Assembly: GCF_027925305.1 (NCBI RefSeq) | Contig: NZ_BSDR01000001.1 | Location: forward strand, 4,048,501-4,112,500 | Direction of reading: 5' to 3' | Origin: Desulforhabdus amnigena | GTDB lineage: Bacteria > Desulfobacterota > Syntrophobacteria > Syntrophobacterales > Syntrophobacteraceae | Length of the DNA stretch: 64,000 bases | Shown: one piece after another, positions 61,916 to 64,000 of the stretch | Layout: the number at the start of each line of letters is the position of its first letter | Numbering within the stretch: position 1 is the stretch's first letter | Program-made: the position numbers and the translations under genes | The notes under the pieces: generated by a model | Database searches by the model: none | What the model was told of the DNA's origin: nothing | The model's input: only the letters and a program-made list of their open reading frames with translations

Positions 61916-63184
61916 CTACCTCCTGCACGTTGCCTGAATGGCTTTGAGAGCTGCTGCGGTTGCATCCTGAACACTGGATGCAACGTCCACCGGGCTTTTT
62001 ACACATCCTGCGCCAATGATTCCGGCAGTGGGCTGCGCTTTGAGGATAAATCCATTGTCATCGTATGCGGCATCCGCCGGGATTTTAGTGGTGGCGGAGC
62101 TGGGCACCATTCCGGTGGCGAGCACCACGAGGTCGTACTGTTCCTTGAGAATTTTGCCGGTAGCCTGGTCTTCCACCTGCACGGTGACCAGGCCGGTGGC
62201 AGGATCTTCGGTGATTTCTCCAGCCTTTCCCTTGATGAGGGTAACCCGGTCGTCGGATTGAACTTTATTGAAAAAGTCTTCGTACTTTCCAAGAGCGCGG
62301 ATGTCGATATAGTAAATGGCGGCCTGTGCCTGTGGGTTTTGTTCCAAAAGATAGGTCGCCTGCTTGAGAGAAGCCAGGCAGCAGACGCCCGAACAATAGG
62401 GCAGGTGGTTTTCATCGCGGGACCCGGCGCACTGGATGAAAGCGATTTTGTTGACTTGCGTGCCGTCCGAGATGCGGGTGATTTTGCCGTTGGTCGGCCC
62501 GTTGTAGGAAGCGAGGCGCTCCATCATGACATTGGTGATGACATTTCGGTGTTTGCCTGCGCCGTAGTAGATGATTTTTTCCGCCGCGTATGGCTCCCAG
62601 CCCGTTGCCCAAACGATGGCTCCGACCTTCAGGTCGAATTGCTCCGGTTGCATGGTGAGATCAATGGCGTCATAGGGACAGGATGCTTTGATTTTTTCCG
62701 CTTCAGGCGTTCCAATGACTTCCGGAGCCAAAACGTACCGCATGGGAAATGCAAATTCGTGGGGCAAATACGCAGCCTTTACTTTATCCATCCCGTAATT
62801 GAAGTCGTTTGGGATTTCTGTTTCCGCCGCCGCAGCGCAAAGGCCGCATCCGGTGCATTTTTCATTTACGAAGCGAGGACTGGTTTTAATGGTCACGTCA
62901 AAGTCTCCCGCTTGACCTTCGATCTTTTGAACTTCCGCCATAGTGAAAAATCGTATAAGGGGGTTGCTTTTGATGCGGCGAAAGTTGATTTCCAATCCAC
63001 AGTTGGGAGGACATAATTTGGGAAAATACTTGTTCATCCGTGTAACACGTCCGCCCAGATAGGGCTGTTTTTCTACCAGATAGACCTGGCAACCAGCTTC
63101 AGCGGCCTCCAAAGCGGCGCTCAAGCCACTCATGCCGCCTCCCACCACTAGAATGCTCCGGTTTCCGCTCAACGAATCGGCCAT
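61916..63184 (-). CDS. qmoA: QmoA, quinone-interacting oxidoreductase subunit A
   Basis: 422 residues. FAD-binding GGGMSGLSAALEAAEAG near the N-terminus, CPPNCGLEINFRRIKSNP, and CTGCGLCAAAAETEIP carrying Cys. HdrA-like soluble flavoprotein. GGAGGAATTAT precedes the ATG. It pairs with qmoB in all organisms with the complex. The gap to aprA carries a terminator. Confidence 0.93.
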   Translation of the reverse strand: MADSLSGNRSILVVGGGMSGLSAALEAAEAGCQVYLVEKQPYLGGRVTRMNKYFPKLCPPNCGLEINFRRIKSNPLIRFFTMAEVQKIEGQAGDFDVTIKTSPRFVNEKCTGCGLCAAAAETEIPNDFNYGMDKVKAAYLPHEFAFPMRYVLAPEVIGTPEAEKIKASCPYDAIDLTMQPEQFDLKVGAIVWATGWEPYAAEKIIYYGAGKHRNVITNVMMERLASYNGPTNGKITRISDGTQVNKIAFIQCAGSRDENHLPYCSGVCCLASLKQATYLLEQNPQAQAAIYYIDIRALGKYEDFFNKVQSDDRVTLIKGKAGEITEDPATGLVTVQVEDQATGKILKEQYDLVVLATGMVPSSATTKIPADAAYDDNGFILKAQPTAGIIGAGCVKSPVDVASSVQDATAAALKAIQATCRR

Positions 63185-63401
63185 ATAATTCCTCCGTGGT
63201 CTGTGTTTTATCCAGGTTGCATGGATTCATGGAAATGGGCAGGGATGCCTCTTTTGGTGCTGCAGTTCCCGAAAGAACAACAAACAAGAAAGACTAACTC
63301 ACTTGTGAAGACATTTTCAATACAAAAATTCCAGCCGGGTTCACATGAGACGAGCAAGGAGGAAGAGGGGCAGCAAGGGAACGAAGCACAATACGGAAAG
63401 A

Positions 63402-63439
63402 GCAAAAAAAAACCTCCGAGTGTAGAACACACCCGGAGG
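63402..63439 (-). terminator. Terminator between aprA and qmoA
   Basis: Stem CCTCCG-A-GTGT / ACAC-C-CGGAGG (63413-63439) with loop AGAAC and, on the minus strand, nine T residues. It separates the apr and qmo transcripts, or allows partial read-through. Confidence 0.85.
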
Positions 63440-63460
63440 CCAATTATCCAAGGTTCGCTA

Positions 63461-64000
63461 TTACACGATGTTTACAACAGGAACCTTCTTCATCGTCCAC
63501 TCACCGGTCTTGGGATTGTACACTGAGTTGACGAATACCTTCCAGTTCGCTTCATCCATATTGGGATAGTCAGCGCGGAAATAGTAACCGGGCCAACGGC
63601 TTTCCTCACGGAAGAGCACGTGACGCAGATGGCTTTCTGCAATCCACATACGGTGGGTATTTTCCCAGCAACGAAGCAGTTCGTGCAGGCTGGATGCAGC
63701 CAGCTTCTCGGAGTCTTCCTTCAGCATGCCAAGGAGTTCAAGACCTTTTTCCAGGAGAGCCTTGTTGGTGGTGAACTGTGCGCTAACGCCGGCGACATAT
63801 TCATCCATGATCTTCTGGAGGCGGAACATGAACATCTTGGGTTTGATGAAGTTGGGGTTGATGTCGGGATCGCTGGAGAGTGCGCCAAATTTCTCGAAGA
63901 GAGCCAAAGGTGCAAGGATTTTCTCTTTCCATGCAGCGATGGTCGCATCGTCAACCTGAGGAGCAACGTTGTTGTCCAGGATGTATGCGATAGCGCCCTT
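63461..64000 (-). CDS. aprA: Adenylylsulfate reductase subunit alpha (partial)
   Basis: The last 179 residues of AprA; the frame runs off the window edge. ESRWPGYYFRADYPNMDEAN and the ending TGEWTMKKVPVVNIV are characteristic of the C-terminal domain. AprAB reduces adenosine 5'-phosphosulfate to sulfite and AMP in the cytoplasm, with electrons delivered through Qmo. aprB and sat should lie beyond the edge. Confidence 0.95.
   Translation of the reverse strand, partial: KGAIAYILDNNVAPQVDDATIAAWKEKILAPLALFEKFGALSSDPDINPNFIKPKMFMFRLQKIMDEYVAGVSAQFTTNKALLEKGLELLGMLKEDSEKLAASSLHELLRCWENTHRMWIAESHLRHVLFREESRWPGYYFRADYPNMDEANWKVFVNSVYNPKTGEWTMKKVPVVNIV

Overview
The window reads as chromosome of a sulfate-reducing deltaproteobacterium (Desulfobacterota), most likely close to the Syntrophobacter group. 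The basis is the right end, where the C-terminal part of adenylylsulfate reductase subunit A (aprA) is followed by qmoA and qmoB, together with many Cys-rich and Fe-S proteins. The genus is inferred from gene content only.

Layout. 1-143 (+): end of a small Cys-rich gene. 219-32960 (-): one almost unbroken information-processing supercluster, read right to left: tRNA-Tyr, tRNA-Thr, tuf copy 2, rpmG, secE, nusG, rplK, rplA, rplJ, rplL, rpoB, rpoC; then rpsL, rpsG, tuf copy 1 (no fusA); then the S10, spc and alpha operons down to rpoA and rplQ. Regulatory structures include an L10 leader, an rplL-rpoB attenuator-like hairpin, sigma70-like promoters before rpsL and before the tRNAs, and gaps filled with 7-bp-period repeats. 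rpoC and map appear to start at TTG.

33417-38701: a transglutaminase-like protein, a 54-residue small ORF coupled to an RmlD-like reductase, an M3 peptidase, then a rubredoxin / CBS-pair / HPP-membrane-protein operon behind an FNR/HcpR-type box. That operon runs into an ATG-TTC-TGT-TTT-CAA stub, which I read as the start of hcp (hybrid cluster protein), cut off by an IS5-type element. 38808-45746 is a mobile-element graveyard: the IS5-type element, an AAA+ pseudogene, an IS3 element nested in an IS110 element (3-bp target duplication visible), a DDE transposase remnant, a MITE-like inverted repeat, and tRNA-Gly with its terminator.

46020-64000: threonine dehydratase, PyrR, a small Cys protein, endonuclease III (one cluster ligand replaced), a sulfur-transfer operon (COG1900/DUF39 protein, LarE, second PP-loop enzyme), a thioesterase, an Fe-S protein with an N-terminal HTH-like region, a nitrilase-family amidase, two small conserved genes, and finally (-) aprA, qmoA, qmoB, a soluble HdrC/HdrB-type fusion where qmoC would normally sit, an 86-residue Cys-rich protein and two YkgJ-family proteins.

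The most interesting parts are (i) QmoAB with a soluble CCG-domain partner and a Cys-rich tail operon, (ii) the sulfur-transfer operon in which both PP-loop enzymes carry CxxC plus a distant Cys, and (iii) the rubredoxin-CBS-HPP-hcp operon whose last gene was lost through an IS insertion.
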